From NCBI GenBank assembly GCA_025175895.1, contig JAKLTH010000238.1:310001-374000 (forward strand): a DNA stretch of 64,000 nucleotides, in the 5' to 3' direction. Under the pieces are notes generated by a model. That model had not been told where the DNA came from. It made no database searches and saw only the letters and a list, made by a program, of their open reading frames with translations. The DNA is from Wurfbainia villosa (lineage: Eukaryota; Streptophyta; Magnoliopsida; Zingiberales; Zingiberaceae). This document shows, in pieces, positions 1 through 11,570 of the stretch (position 1 is its first letter; every line of letters begins with the position of its first letter). Both the position numbers and the translations under genes were made by a program.

Positions 1-1370
1 TACCTCTTGTTTACCTCTTGATCTTCTATTGTATGACCTATCCTCCTCTTGGACGTCAAGTGGGCGACGATCTTCCAAGAGTCGAAGCCTCCTAGATCTC
101 TTATCTTCCCTTCCTTGCTCGCTCTGAACAAGGGAAGACAAACTCCCTTCTTCTCCTATCTATTGCCGACCACCAAGGCTCCTTGCTTGGTTGTTGCTGC
201 CGGCCAAAGGAGAGGGAGAAGGAAAATCGGCCAAGACAAAGGAAGAGAGCTCCCTATCCTTTATTGCCACCGGCCCTAGGAGAGAAGGAGATGGGGCGCC
301 AGCCAAAGGTTGAGAGAAGGGATGGGCGCTGGCCAAAGATTGAGAGAAGGATGTCCAAACCCTAACCTTGCCGCCGACCCTAAGGAAGGAAACCCTAGCC
401 TCCAATCCTTGCCGCCCAAATCTCTCAACGCCAACCCAAACCCTAGCACCAATGTCTTAAGTTGCCGCCCAAGCCTCTCCCTCTTTATATAGATCTAGGC
501 TTCACGAGATATTTATAATAGGCTACAATTGGGACCATGAGGAGGAGTTGGATCTTGGCCACCTAATGGATCTGAATCCGATCCATTAATGATAATCCAT
601 TCCACTAAAGTGATCATCATTGGGTTCCACATATTATTTGTACAAATATCTCTCCATGTTTAAGATATCGAATGTCCGTTAATTAATTAATTTACTGACA
701 ATTAATTAATTAACATCTAACTCCATGAGTAGTACCACTCAATCTCATCATCATGCTGGACCAAGTCCACCTGCAGGATTTACATGATGATCCTTATGAG
801 CTCCTCAAGGGGACATCATCATCCTTATACATAGGATACAATTTTCTCCTATAATCAATGACACGCCATGTAAATAATATTATTTTCCAACTTACCGGGT
901 CTATCAATTTAACCCATAAATCTCGCCCATTGATAAATCAAAGAAATAAATATTAAGTACATGTGCCCATTATTATATCAGGATTAAAAGCATGTACACC
1001 ATAATATCCAATGTCTGATTCAATTATGTAATCAGCAATAAATTGAATCACCTCTAAATCGGTCCTGCTCAATACACACAAAGTGTACTAGTATAATTCT
1101 ATGGTCAAGATAAACCAATACCAAATTACACTACAACCATGTCAATGGTTTGTCCAAAACCATCTTAGTTGTGAACCTCTACTTATACTCTACAAGGAAC
1201 TGATAACATGATTTTCTGTGTGACACCACACACCATGTTATCTACAATGTAAAGTATTAGACAAGATGCACACATATAATAAATATAAAATGCAACTAAT
1301 GATCATGTGATTCTTATTTCAAAATGAAGATGTTCATACAAAGGCTAGGCTTTCAGTATACATCCCAACA
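1..1370 (-). mobile_element. Truncated LTR of a copia-type retrotransposon (element L), running off the left edge
   Basis: On the minus strand this begins at 1370 with TGTTGGGATGTATACTG, the TG start of an LTR, and continues to the window edge. A TATA box with downstream GC-rich leader-like sequence (about 480 to 1) fits the U3-R-U5 order on the minus strand. There is no primer-binding site or polypurine tract at 1371, so 1370 looks like an outer element edge against flanking DNA. The short frames in 49-492 lie in this LTR leader and have no recognisable product. The rest of the element is outside the window. Confidence 0.6.
483..492 (-). promoter_or_regulatory. TATA box of the element L LTR
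   Basis: The minus strand reads CTATATAAAG, followed downstream by a purine-rich then GC-rich leader. The position inside the LTR fits a Pol II core promoter of the retrotransposon. Confidence 0.5.
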
Positions 1371-2161
1371 CACATAAGAAATCTCAAACACTCATACCCT
1401 AAACCCTTGGTTTCACAACGTTCAATCACAACTCCTACCAATCTTTTCATCAAGAATAGCAGTGAATACATCACATAAAGGTTTAAATTATTAATCCCCA
1501 TTGTCACTTGCCCCCACCTAGAGCCCTCTCCTTCTTCATTGGCTAGTTCAAAGGAGGCCTTCTTCTCACCATACCACCAACATGCCTAAAGCTACTCTCA
1601 TTCTTCAAAATCCTAGTGAATCAACTTGTTCCCAATTCCTTTCGCGTCCTCACTAGATAATCATCATTTTTTATCATATGAACCATTCATTACCAACCCT
1701 ACTATTCCATTGCCTCTACCGATGTAAAATGGTTGAGCCAAGAGTATATTTCTTCATGTCTCAACTTGACTTTCAAATCCTAACAGACATGCCAACAAGG
1801 GGCAAAAGAATTCATTATTTTATGTCCAACCTTCAGAATCCTTTACCTTTCCCATCAACTGGCTCACTAAGCTTCCCTCTTTCCTAATGTGAAAATTGTT
1901 TGATTGTCTTGCCACTTTTCTAGTATCCTCCTTGCTCTAAAAGACCAAAAGTACAACATTTCAATGTTATTGGATGAGTGGCTTTTGACCTATCACAAGT
2001 TACTCCCTTCCAAATAGAAACTTCATCCATAGGTCATGCATCATTTATATCTAGCTAGACACTGCTTTACTATCCCTCACTAAGAAATGTGACTCCCCCA
2101 TGGAAGGTGTTATCATGCATGCAGGTATGGAAAGGATGTCGAAGCAGAAAAGGGAAGACTC
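1371..2161. other. Unassigned spacer between LTR L and element A
   Basis: No LTR signature, recognisable protein or RNA gene is visible on either strand. A 69-codon frame at 1678-1887 has no recognisable motif. The stretch may be old decayed transposon or genuine intergenic DNA. Confidence 0.3.
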
Positions 2162-2888
2162 TGTTGGTGCAATCGGCCTAGGTCACGATTGACCAGACTC
2201 GAGTTTGACTCGAGCAGTGTTTTGATGTTTGATGATGAGTTGACCATTGTTTGACAATGGGTTGACTATATAGTTGACCATATGATGGAGAAGCCCAAGT
2301 AGGACACTTGGCATGGAAAGTCCAAGCATGGGTCTTGGCAATGGTAAAGTCCAAGTCTTGAGTACTTGGCATGGAAAGTCCAAGCTTGAGTCTTGGCAAG
2401 GGAAAGTCCAACATGGGTTGGCAAGGGAAGTCCAAGGGTTGATATTGGCGGCGTAAAGTCAAAGAGTAGAAATTTGGCAACATAAGTCTAATGGTTGGTG
2501 GCGTAAAGTCCAAGCGTGTGTCTTGACAACGTAAGCCCAATGTGCCTTGGTGGTGTAGACCAGCTTAGTATGACAATAGCCGATGGAAGCATCTGAAGGC
2601 TAGCATATGGATGAACAAGTCATGGATGACTTGGAGGGATCCAATAGGCGTGAGGCTGATGGAGGTGGCTAGAAGGCTTAGGTTTAGGCTAAGGGTGGTC
2701 TAGCAAGTATGAGGGTATCATACTTGAGTTAAACCTCATGGTTGACGTGTATCAGTCGACTGGGGTCATGGACTAGTCGACTGGTCAAGTGTTTTGACAC
2801 TTGGCAGTTGAGTTGACATTAAGCAGTCAACTGGGATTGTGACCAGTTGGCTGATGGGAGTCAACTGATGATCGACTACGGTCGAATT
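2162..2888 (+). repeat. Element A 5' LTR, first part
   Basis: Starts TGTTGGTGCAATCGG, the terminus shared by all family A LTRs here (reverse complement at 6554 and 11565, forward at 43298 and 48459). It breaks off at 2888, where element B begins, and resumes at 11571. The 5-mer GAATT at 2884-2888 is repeated at 11566-11570, which is the target duplication of B. Confidence 0.8.
2300..2560 (+). repeat. U3 tandem-repeat array in element A 5' LTR
   Basis: Degenerate units of about 27-33 bp built on AAGTCCAAG..TGGGTCTTGGCA. The same array recurs at 18000-18260, 33650-33960, 43480-43810, 48655-48965, and in inverted orientation at 6200-6460, 11150-11470 and 61380-61730. It is a family-wide U3 component. 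Lacking stops on the antisense strand, it produces long frames there. Confidence 0.75.
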
Positions 2889-5800
2889 TGTAGGGAATCT
2901 CGTGACCGCTAGAGGGGGGGATAGCGTGTTCGTCGTTTGCGATGGATCTCGATCGTGCTTGCTACAAAATGTGTTATATGCAGCGGAAATAGAAATAATA
3001 TAATACAAACACACAAATATGATCATAACACAAGGATATAATATGGTTCGGAACCGAATGGTGTTGGGTTTCCGGCACCGCGACGTGTGTGTGTTCGATC
3101 ACGTTTCGTAAACATGAGCACAGCGGAAGCAATAAAATAATAAATCTACATTTATTACAATACACACATCACATGCATGGATATTACAACAAGTGTAGAC
3201 ATAACCATAAATTTAAATTTGCAATAAAAGGAAATTTAACTACGTTATACCTTTCGTATGACGTGTAGCGGGAACGGCATCAACCGGAACGATCCTCGCT
3301 AGAATCGTCTCTATCCATATCCACGCCGAGTTCCTCGGGATGACTTCGCTAAGCCATGAGCTTCGTCTTCGTACGGGTTACTAGCCTCGTGTTGAAGACG
3401 ACGTGATCGAGAGATGATCACGATCCGAATCCAAATTCGGATCCTAAGATGAGTCCTCAAAACTCGCTTCTCCGGAGAGGTATTCGTCAACCGATTGACG
3501 AATCCTTCGTCCTCCACCTCAGAGGATTACCGGAGATCGAATCCCCGGTAAGTTAGCCACTGTCGGAGCTCTAACCATCGTCCAAATGACGCTCCGACGA
3601 GAGGAGAACAAGCTGTCCAGAAAACTGGACAGCTTTGGTGGAGGTGATAGGCGCCGGCCAACAAAGGAAGATAGAGCTCACCTTGATGCCAAACCTGAAG
3701 GAGATCTCCGGAGCACTAACCGGCAGCAGCTCGACGCCGGCGAGGGGGAAGAAAGCTACCTTCTGGATGCCGGTTGGAGGAGCTATGGGCGACGGCAAGA
3801 GGTTGGCGCCGAAAACTCCAATAAGGAGGTGGGCGGCAACTTTAACCTAGGGGTTTTGGATTAGGGCTTAATTATCCCTTAAGCCCTCTTTTATAGAGAA
3901 CTAATTCTCTTAATGGTTATTGGATCATAACCATTAGGCCCGTTAACCCGCTCCATTAAGATAAGTTAAAATAAACCAAACCATGATGGTTTATTTTAAG
4001 TTAAAACGAACCGAACCAACTTTTGGTTCATTCGTTTAAAATAAACCAAACCCTTTGGTTTATTCTCCTCCATTGGATTAGAACCAAACCATTTTGGTCC
4101 ATCCATTATGTCTTCATAAGACACGGCTCATCCACGCTTCCATTGCGCCTGAAACAATTTCATGCTCGCTCCATGTTTGGTCCAACCAAACATAGTTTCT
4201 CTCGGTCTGAGAATCTCATTCTCAAGCTCGTTTTAAATCCCTCGGATTACGATCGTTGTGCGTGTGACCAAATAGGTTCTCGGTTTATGTTGGTCGTCTA
4301 TAATTAACCATTAATTATAGAACGATCATGAGTGGCACCTAGTAGTACATCATGATCCCCAATTAACCGAAAAGATCAACGGTTGATCCAGAACTATTTC
4401 TGAAACCCTTCAGCAGCTCGAATGATTCGTGCCTCATTCCCTTCACTCATCTTATACCCACTTGGTTCAGGACATGGTCTATAGTGTCAGTCCCCACTAG
4501 GCTGACTACGTCACACCTAGCCCAAGTATCACTTCCTCGTCCTACGGATTCTAGTTACTCCACATGTATCGAAGAGTACCTTACTCTAAACATGTAATGC
4601 TTTGGCCAAAGACTTTAGTAACAATCCGACGAGAGGCCATGGGTATACATCTCCTCGCAAGGAGTGGTGAATCCTTTATAGGCTATTCAAACACCTTCGA
4701 TCACTTCGACTTATACCCAATCATCCCGGTCTCCTTAGAGATGTTTGCTTAAGATGTCAAAGCATAAGTCTCCATGATCAAGATGACTTGAATACCTCAA
4801 GTCTAAGGAACATCGCACTTAAGCCACAGTAAGAACTTCATTGACATATCTATATATGCAGAGAACCATATGAAGTCTTACGGCTGGTCACTCCAATGAA
4901 TTAGTTACCATAACTAGCATCCACGATCAACTCCGGACATCACAATGTCTCCAGCCAGTGAGAATCAGCTGCTTGGATACACCAAGGAGTATACCTCATG
5001 CTAGTCTCGACAGAATTGATGGTGTCCAATTCCATCAATTCATCGACTAGGGATAATTCCGATACATCACAATTACACATGTAGAGATACTCACTAGTTG
5101 TGATCCAATCACAAATTCTCTCATGCTGTGAATCGTATCGTGGACATTCAGTAGATGAGTTTAAGATCCAATCAAATACATGAAAACATGTATACTCAAA
5201 TAGTGAATCTTCATTTATCATATAAATGGTTCATACATAAGGCGATTGCTTTAGGACATCTCTCATATATTACTAACAAATGGTTCCTACTTGACGGATC
5301 GAGCTCAAACGAGCTCTAGCGATGCGTACAACACCACAAATCAAATAAACTCCTTCTCGGCAACAAGTCAGAGGTGGAGAAACTTCGTACAATGTATTAC
5401 AACAGTAATGAATACAAATACAAGCTAATACAAGTAAACTACACAAATACAAGTAAAGAAATAATTTACAATTGTGAACTTGGATGCTTGCTTTGTGGTT
5501 GCTTGAATTGCACTTGGAGACCCTGATTTACAGCAACAAATCGCCCCAAAACTCCTCAAGAACTGATACCAAAAATCCTCCCTTCGTGCTCCTTTTAAAC
5601 ATGCAATTCGAGCTGATTTTTCCCTAGCAGTCGACTGATCGGGACCATTAGTCGACTGCCCCTGTAGTCGTTATCTCACAACGGCATGAGCCACGTTGGA
5701 TAAGTTCCAACGAATAAACCATTAGTCGACTGATCATACCCATCAATCGACTGATGGCTCAATCAATCGAGTGGTCGGGTTGATCACTCGATTGGAGAGC

Positions 5801-6554
5801 CTTCTGTGTCCGAGATCCCAGCCATCAGTCGATTGATCACGGATCGATCATTGCTCGGCCAAGATCATGCGAGCTCGCGGTCATTGCCAGACACTCCCTA
5901 CAGTCAAACCCTAGTTGACTCCCACCAGTCGACTGACCCATAGTCCCAGTTGACTGATACACCTCAAACATGAGGTTTTAACCCAAGTATGGTGCCCCCA
6001 TACTTGCTAGACCACACGTAGCCTAGACCTAAGCCTTCTAGTCACCTCCGTCAGCCTCGCATCTATCGGATCCCTCCAAGTCATCCATGACTTGTTCATC
6101 CATATGCTAGCCTTCGAGTGCTTCCATCGGCTATTGTCATGCTAACAGTGTCTACACCGCCAAGGCACATTGGGCTTATACTGCCAAGACTCCCGCTTGG
6201 ACTTTACACCGCCAATATTTCCCTTGGACTTTTCAAATTCCAAGACTCAAGCTTGGACTTTCCTTTGCCAACCCATGTTGGACTTCCCATGCCAAGACCC
6301 ATGCTTGGACTTTCCTTTACCAACCCATGTTGGACTTTCCCTTGCCAAGACCCATGCTTGGACTTTACATGTCAAGTACTCAAGACTTGGACTTTCCCAA
6401 TGCTAAGTGTCCCACTTGGACTTTCCATGCCAAGTACCCATGACTTGGACTTTACCATGACAATCACATTGTCATACGTTTTATTGAACATCAAAACATT
6501 GCTCGAGTCAGACTCGAGTCCGGTCAATCATGACCTGGGCCGATTGCACCAACA
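2889..6554 (-). repeat. Element B 3' LTR (left copy), split by solo LTR C
   Basis: Segments 2889-3061 and 5284-6554 together match the 10115-11565 LTR: same TGTAGGGAATCTC start on the plus strand, same GCACCAACA end, and the same flanking sequence on either side of the C insertion. It contains palindromic CAGTCGACTG-type sites at 5628-5955 and the AAGTCCAAG array at 6200-6460. Confidence 0.8.
3062..5278 (-). mobile_element. Solo LTR C, copia type, related to the LTRs of element K
   Basis: A 2217-bp unit with TG...CA ends (TGTTGGGTTTCCGG at left, TACTAACA at right), flanked by a perfect 5-bp duplication AATGG (3057-3061 and 5279-5283). No internal region remains, so it is a solo LTR left by LTR-LTR recombination. 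Blocks such as GAGAATCTCATTCTCA, CACACCTAGCCCAAGT and CATCGACTAGGGATAA are shared with the LTRs at 39888-41805 and 53492-55308, placing it in the same lineage and, by that comparison, on the minus strand. Confidence 0.85.
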
Positions 6555-6570
6555 ATCTCCCCCTTTTTTA
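6555..6570 (-). promoter_or_regulatory. Polypurine tract of element B
   Basis: The minus strand reads AAAAAAGGGGGAGAT immediately before the LTR TGTTGG, the plus-strand DNA priming site for reverse transcription. Confidence 0.75.
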
Positions 6571-8362
6571 TGTTTGACAAAACCGCATACCTTTGAGTTA
6601 GAACACTAACTCAAATCTCCTTACCAATTATCCCAAATTGGTAATCCCATAAATTCTCCCCCTTTTTGACTAACATCAAAAAGGTTCTCCCTAAGGAGGT
6701 CAATGTCTCATATCCCAATGAGATCTTACAATATCTCTCTTGGTCCAAAAATATCTAGGATGCCTACAATCTTCCTAGTGATAAGTCTCATATCACTCAA
6801 GAGAGACAATCCTACAAACTCTCTCAATTTCCAAATTGGATATCTCAAAATCCCATTTCTCCCCCTCATGAGGAAAAATAACATCCAGGATACCTCCCCC
6901 TAAAGGCTTGCTCCCCCTTAACCATTGCACCAACAATGTCCTTGGGAAGTTCCTAAGCCAATAGGAACTCTAAACCATCAAAAATAAGGTCTAAAGTTCA
7001 ACATTGAACTTTCCCACACCTTAAATTTGATACATCACCCTAACAACTCTCCTAATCCATATCGAATGGATTTTCACCCTTTATAATGCTTCCCAAAGCA
7101 TATCCTAGGGTTAGGAGTGGTTAGGGAACCCTAACATAGCTGAAATTGGGCTAAACATACTTTGTTTGCAAAATCAGCAATCGACTCTATCGGTCGATCG
7201 ATCATTGCCATTCACATCGTCATTGTCAAGCGATCGTGATATCTGAAATCTGATTTCAGACTTCAAAAATGATTTTTCAAAATTCATAAATAATTATACG
7301 TAATTTGAAAAATCCTGAAAATTCATACGTATAATACTTATGACCAATACAATGGGTGAGAAATGTTTGAAAAATATTTTACCCATAAAATAGTGAAATT
7401 GACACAAAGTTCAAAAGTGAAGAAAAACTTCAATGTTTTAGCTCACTTTGTATCAACTTCATCAATGGTGATTGCTATTAAAAGATAGACTTCACCAAGG
7501 TTTTCTAAAATAATTTTAAAATGATTTTGAAAACCTATATTGGATCATGTTCTTTGGGCTTAATGTGCATGGCTTGAACATAAGCTTTCCCAATGATCCA
7601 CACATAATATAAGATGAGTTTTAGTTCATCTAGATGCAAAAACTATGCACCTTGAACTTAACTCATATTCTAGCATCTCACATATATCTAGGGTGTATCA
7701 ATACACATACATGTCAATGTAATATGAGATGTGGGTTTTGTTCATCCTAATATAGTGTTTCATGCATTTTCTAAGGCAACTCTACTTGATTCTCTTATAC
7801 ATGGGACTTCAAGTCATATCATAGTCCTTAAATCAATTTTAATCAAATTAAATGCATGAATGATCATGGCATAAATGATAACATTAATTAAGTATGACCA
7901 ATGATCATGATGTCATGGCATATGATATAACTTAAGCATACATGACATTAAGACATAACTTAAACATGATCATGACATATTAAATGATTAAAAGTAGATA
8001 TAATGTCATGACATGTTATATGGCAAACAAGGCATGACAAATAAAATATAAGGTATATAATATCTAAATTTTAGCATTAATTGTCATTTGTTATACTTAA
8101 GTACATTTTGCCATAATACCAAAAGTCTCCCAAGTGTGCCAAAACTCAAAATGACACACAAAGACCTCTAAACCTAAATTGTGTCAATTTGATTGATTTT
8201 TTATAATTCCAAGAACATATTGGCACATCCTAAAATCTTTTAGGATAATAAAATCAAACCTATTTCCAAGGTATCCATAACCTTGAAAATACCCTAAAGT
8301 GTCAACTTTGCTATGATTGGGTTTGCTATCCTTCCAATCAAGGTTGACACACCTAAACCCAT
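6571..8362 (-). other. Conserved non-coding 3' internal region of element B
   Basis: About 1.8 kb between the gag stop and the PPT with no recognisable frame. Homologous stretches occur at 15985-17773 (A), 19476-20380 plus 32956-33551 (F) and 46729-48458 (E). Family-wide features are TGTCATGACA palindromes (exact ATGTCATGACAT at 8003-8014), a conserved stretch around TGATACAAAG, and purine-rich GGGGGAG blocks near the 3' end. Conservation without coding suggests a cis function, but this is inference. Confidence 0.6.
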
Positions 8363-10057
8363 TTAGCGTGAATCGATCACGCTCCTAGGAACCCAATACC
8401 TATTGGAGCTCCTTGGGTTTACTAGGTATTCCTTAGGGATGACCTCCCTAGATACCCTCCTAATGACCCTTCTAGGCTTGTTAGCCTTGGTCATTGTGGT
8501 CTTGCCTAGGTTAACTCTAGAGGTAACTCCCCTTGTAACCTTCTTAGTGGCTTCCTTAGGTTTCTTCGAAACCCTAGCCACTAGGCACACACCATGGTCA
8601 ACTCTAGGGATGACTTCCCTTGTGACCTTGGTCTTCCTAGACCTAGGTTTAGTTCCATAGTCAAATGGAACATTGTGGTAGGTAGGCTTATCTACCTTGG
8701 ACCTAGGCTTGTGGCTCAAGCCTTTCTTGCCCATAGATGATCCTTGCCTCCTAGACTCTAGGTGTTGACTCTTAGATCTAGACCCTTGACTTTGACCATT
8801 TGACCCCTTAATTTGATTTTGTATATTCCTAAGGGTCCTCTCAAGTTTTTCAAGCCTTAACCTAAAAGCTTGATTTTTCAACTCTAATTGCTCAATTTTT
8901 GATTTTTCATTTGGTCTTTGGACATTATCATTTCTTTTAGGCATATGCCTACCCTTCTTAGGGTTAATGCCTAAATGATCTTCTATTTTACTAATGCTTG
9001 TCTTAGGTATGATTTTTCTAGGGACATTAGTCCCAATTTTCTCCTTATTTCTAATGTGGACATTTTTAGTTCCTAGACAATAAAATCTATTTCTACTAAC
9101 ATGTTTTTCATGAGTAATAGCAAGTGAATTAAAAGCATGCTTTTGACTTTTAAACTTAGAAGGTGCATTATTGAAATATACCTTAGGGTTAGCCTTAGCT
9201 CCCCCTACTTGTGATGCTCTCTCTTGAGTCTTTTTCTCCCCCCTAGGGAATTGACTCCTATAGTGCCCTCTTTGGTGGCACTTGAAACACACCACGTGCT
9301 CCTTTCTCTTGATAGTTGAGGCTCCGGTCTCCTTGACCTTTGACACCGATGGAGCCTTCTTGACCCGTTTAGGACATTTACTCTTGTAGTGTCCTTGTTC
9401 CCTACACTCAAAACATATTATATGAATTTTATTATTAACACATATGTTTGAGTTACCTAGGTCCGTGGTGGAAGCCTCTTGAGCTTGTGCATCTTCTCGA
9501 TCGGAGGTAGATGGTTCATGTTCTTCTTGCTCCGGCATTGAGGGTGATCTAACTTTCTCCCTCTCAACCCTAGAGGTGGAGGCTTCCTCTACCTCTTCCT
9601 CTTCCACCGATCCGGATGTCGATTCTCTATCAACTTCCAAATCCTCACTTGCTTGTGAGGATGAGAATTCTTCTTCTTCGGGCTCTTGGACCGGTTGAGG
9701 GTTTTCATGGAGCTTGGCCAATTCGCTCCAAAATTCCTTTGCATCCTTGTATTCTCCTAATTTGGACACAATATCGTTAGAAATTAAATCACTCAAAAAT
9801 TTAATTACCTTATTACTCCTTTCGAATCCTTAGAGTTGTTCTTCGGTCCACTTCTTCATTTTGAGGATCCCTCCCTTAGGCCCTCTTGGAAATTGGAACC
9901 CTTCCATCAAAGTGGCCCAATCATCTAAGTCCATCATCATCATAAAATCTTCAATCCTCACCTTCCATTGTCTAAACCCTTCTTGTCCATAGAAGGTATA
10001 TGGGATCGGCGTGTTGATATCCCATCCTTGTTGTTCTTCAAAATCTATCTTCTTCAT
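8363..10057 (-). CDS. Gag of element B, two CCHC zinc knuckles, one in-frame stop
   Basis: Retrotransposon capsid/nucleocapsid protein, about 564 codons in one frame, with a TAA at 9832-9830 where copy A has CAA. The N-terminal part carries a WKVRIEDFMMMM-type block seen in UBN2/copia gag proteins. Next comes an acidic Glu/Ser/Thr-rich stretch, then two zinc knuckles: CFECREQGHYKSKC (about 9419-9378) and CFKCHQRGHYRSQF (about 9293-9252). The last Cys of the second knuckle has become Phe. A coiled-coil-like Leu/Glu/Lys stretch (KIEQLELKNQAFRLRLEKLE) and a basic C-terminus ending in SNRYWVPRSVI follow. No protease or pol follows gag. It should act in particle assembly and RNA packaging, but this copy would be truncated by the stop. 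Confidence 0.8.
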
Positions 10058-10100
10058 CTAGCAGTGCTCTTTTGGTTGTTAATCCTTGAAGAGCGGCCTC

Positions 10101-10114
10101 GCTCTGAAACCAAT
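10101..10114 (-). promoter_or_regulatory. Primer-binding site of element B
   Basis: The minus strand reads ATTGGTTTCAGAGC next to the 5' LTR end. It differs by one base from TGGTATCAGAGC, the tRNA-iMet complement used by most plant copia elements and found exactly in G and J. Confidence 0.7.
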
Positions 10115-11565
10115 TGTAGGGAATCTCATGACTGCAAGAGGGGGGTGAATAGCACGTTCGTCGTTTGCGATGGATCTCGATCGTGCTTGCTACAAAATAT
10201 GTTATACACAGCAGAAATAGAAATAATACAATACAAACACACAAACACGATCATAACACAAGGATATAATGTGGTTCGGAACTGAATGATTCCTACTCCA
10301 CAGATCGAGCTCAAATGAGCTCTAACGATGCGTACAACACCACTAATCAAATAAACTCCTTCTCAACAATAAGTCGAAGGTGGAGAAATCTCGTACAATG
10401 TATTACAACAGTAATGAATACAAATACAAGCTAATACAAGTAAACTATACAAATACAAGTAAAGAAACACTTTACAATTGTGAACTTGGATGCTTGCTTT
10501 ATGGTTGCTTGAATTGCACTTGGAGACCCTGATTTGCAACAACAAATCACCCCAAAACTCCTTAAGAACCGATACCAAAAATCCTCCCTTCGTGCTCCTT
10601 TTAAACCTGCAATTCGGACTGATTTTTGTCTAGCAGTTGACTGCCCCTGTAGTTATTGTCTCACAACGGCATGAGACACGTTGGATAAGTTTCAATGGAT
10701 AAACCATCAATCGACTAATGGCTCAATCAGTCGAGTGGTCGGGCCGATCACTCAACTGGAGAGCCTTCTGTGCCCGAGATCTCAGCCATCGATCGTGATC
10801 ACGGATCGATCATTTGCTCGGCCAGCGATCGCCAAGCTCGGTAGTCATGCCGGGACTTCCCATAGTCAAACCCTAGTTGACTCCCACTAGTCGACTGACT
10901 CATGGTCCCAGTCAACTGATACACCTCAAACATGAGGTTTTAACCCAAGTATGGTGCCCCCATACTTGCTAGACCACTCGTAGCCTAGACCTAAGCCTTC
11001 TAGCCACCTCCGTCAGCCTCGCGCCTATTGGATCCCTCTAAGTCATTCATGACATGTTCATCCATACGCTAGCCTTCAGGTGCTTCCATCGGCTATTGTC
11101 ATGCTAACGGTGTCTACACCGCCAAGGCACATTGGGCTTACGCTGCCAAGACTCCCGCTTGGACTTTACGCCGCCAACCATTGGACTTATGCTGCCAAGA
11201 CTCCCGCTTGGACTTTACGTCGCCAATATTACCCTTGGACTTTTCAAATGTTAAGACTCAAGCTTGGACTTTCCTTTGCTAACCCATGTTGGACTTCCCA
11301 TGCCAAGACCCATGCTTGGACTTTCCTTTGCCAAACCATGTTGGACTTTCCCTTGCCAAGACCCATGCTTGGACTTTACATGCTAAGTATTCAAGACTTA
11401 GACTTTCCCAATGCCAAGTGTCCCACTTGGACTTTCCATGCCAAGTACTCATGACTTGGACTTTACCATGACAATCACATTGTCATATGTTTTGTCGAAC
11501 ATCAAAACATCGCTCGAGTCAGATTCGAGTCCGGTCAATCATTACCTGGGCCGATTGCACCAACA
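10115..11565 (-). repeat. Element B 5' LTR (right copy)
   Basis: A 1451-bp LTR with TGTAGG...CCAACA ends, bounded by the PBS on the left and TSD GAATT on the right. It aligns with the left copy throughout. Differences cluster where the left copy has CAGTCGA(C/T)TG-type palindromes (about 10625-10860), which here read as CGATCGTG or are missing. Confidence 0.85.
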
Positions 11566-11570
11566 GAATT

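Larger units (their letters stand above)
2889..11565 (-). mobile_element. Element B: gag-only LTR retrotransposon inserted in element A's 5' LTR
   Basis: Flanked by a perfect 5-bp duplication GAATT (2884-2888 and 11566-11570). On the minus strand the order is 5' LTR (11565-10115), PBS (10114-10101), gag (10057-8363), non-coding tail (8362-6570), PPT, 3' LTR (6554-2889, itself split by solo LTR C). There is no pol coding. Excluding C, the element is about 6.45 kb. It is the cleanest copy of the family, with gag reading through in a single frame apart from one nonsense codon. Confidence 0.85.

Noticed and set aside
8403..8660. 85-codon plus-strand frame, Leu/Thr/Val-rich, resembling a membrane protein
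   Set aside because: It is antisense to the basic C-terminus of element B's gag. A similar antisense frame opposite A's gag (14622-14807) follows from the same coding sequence.
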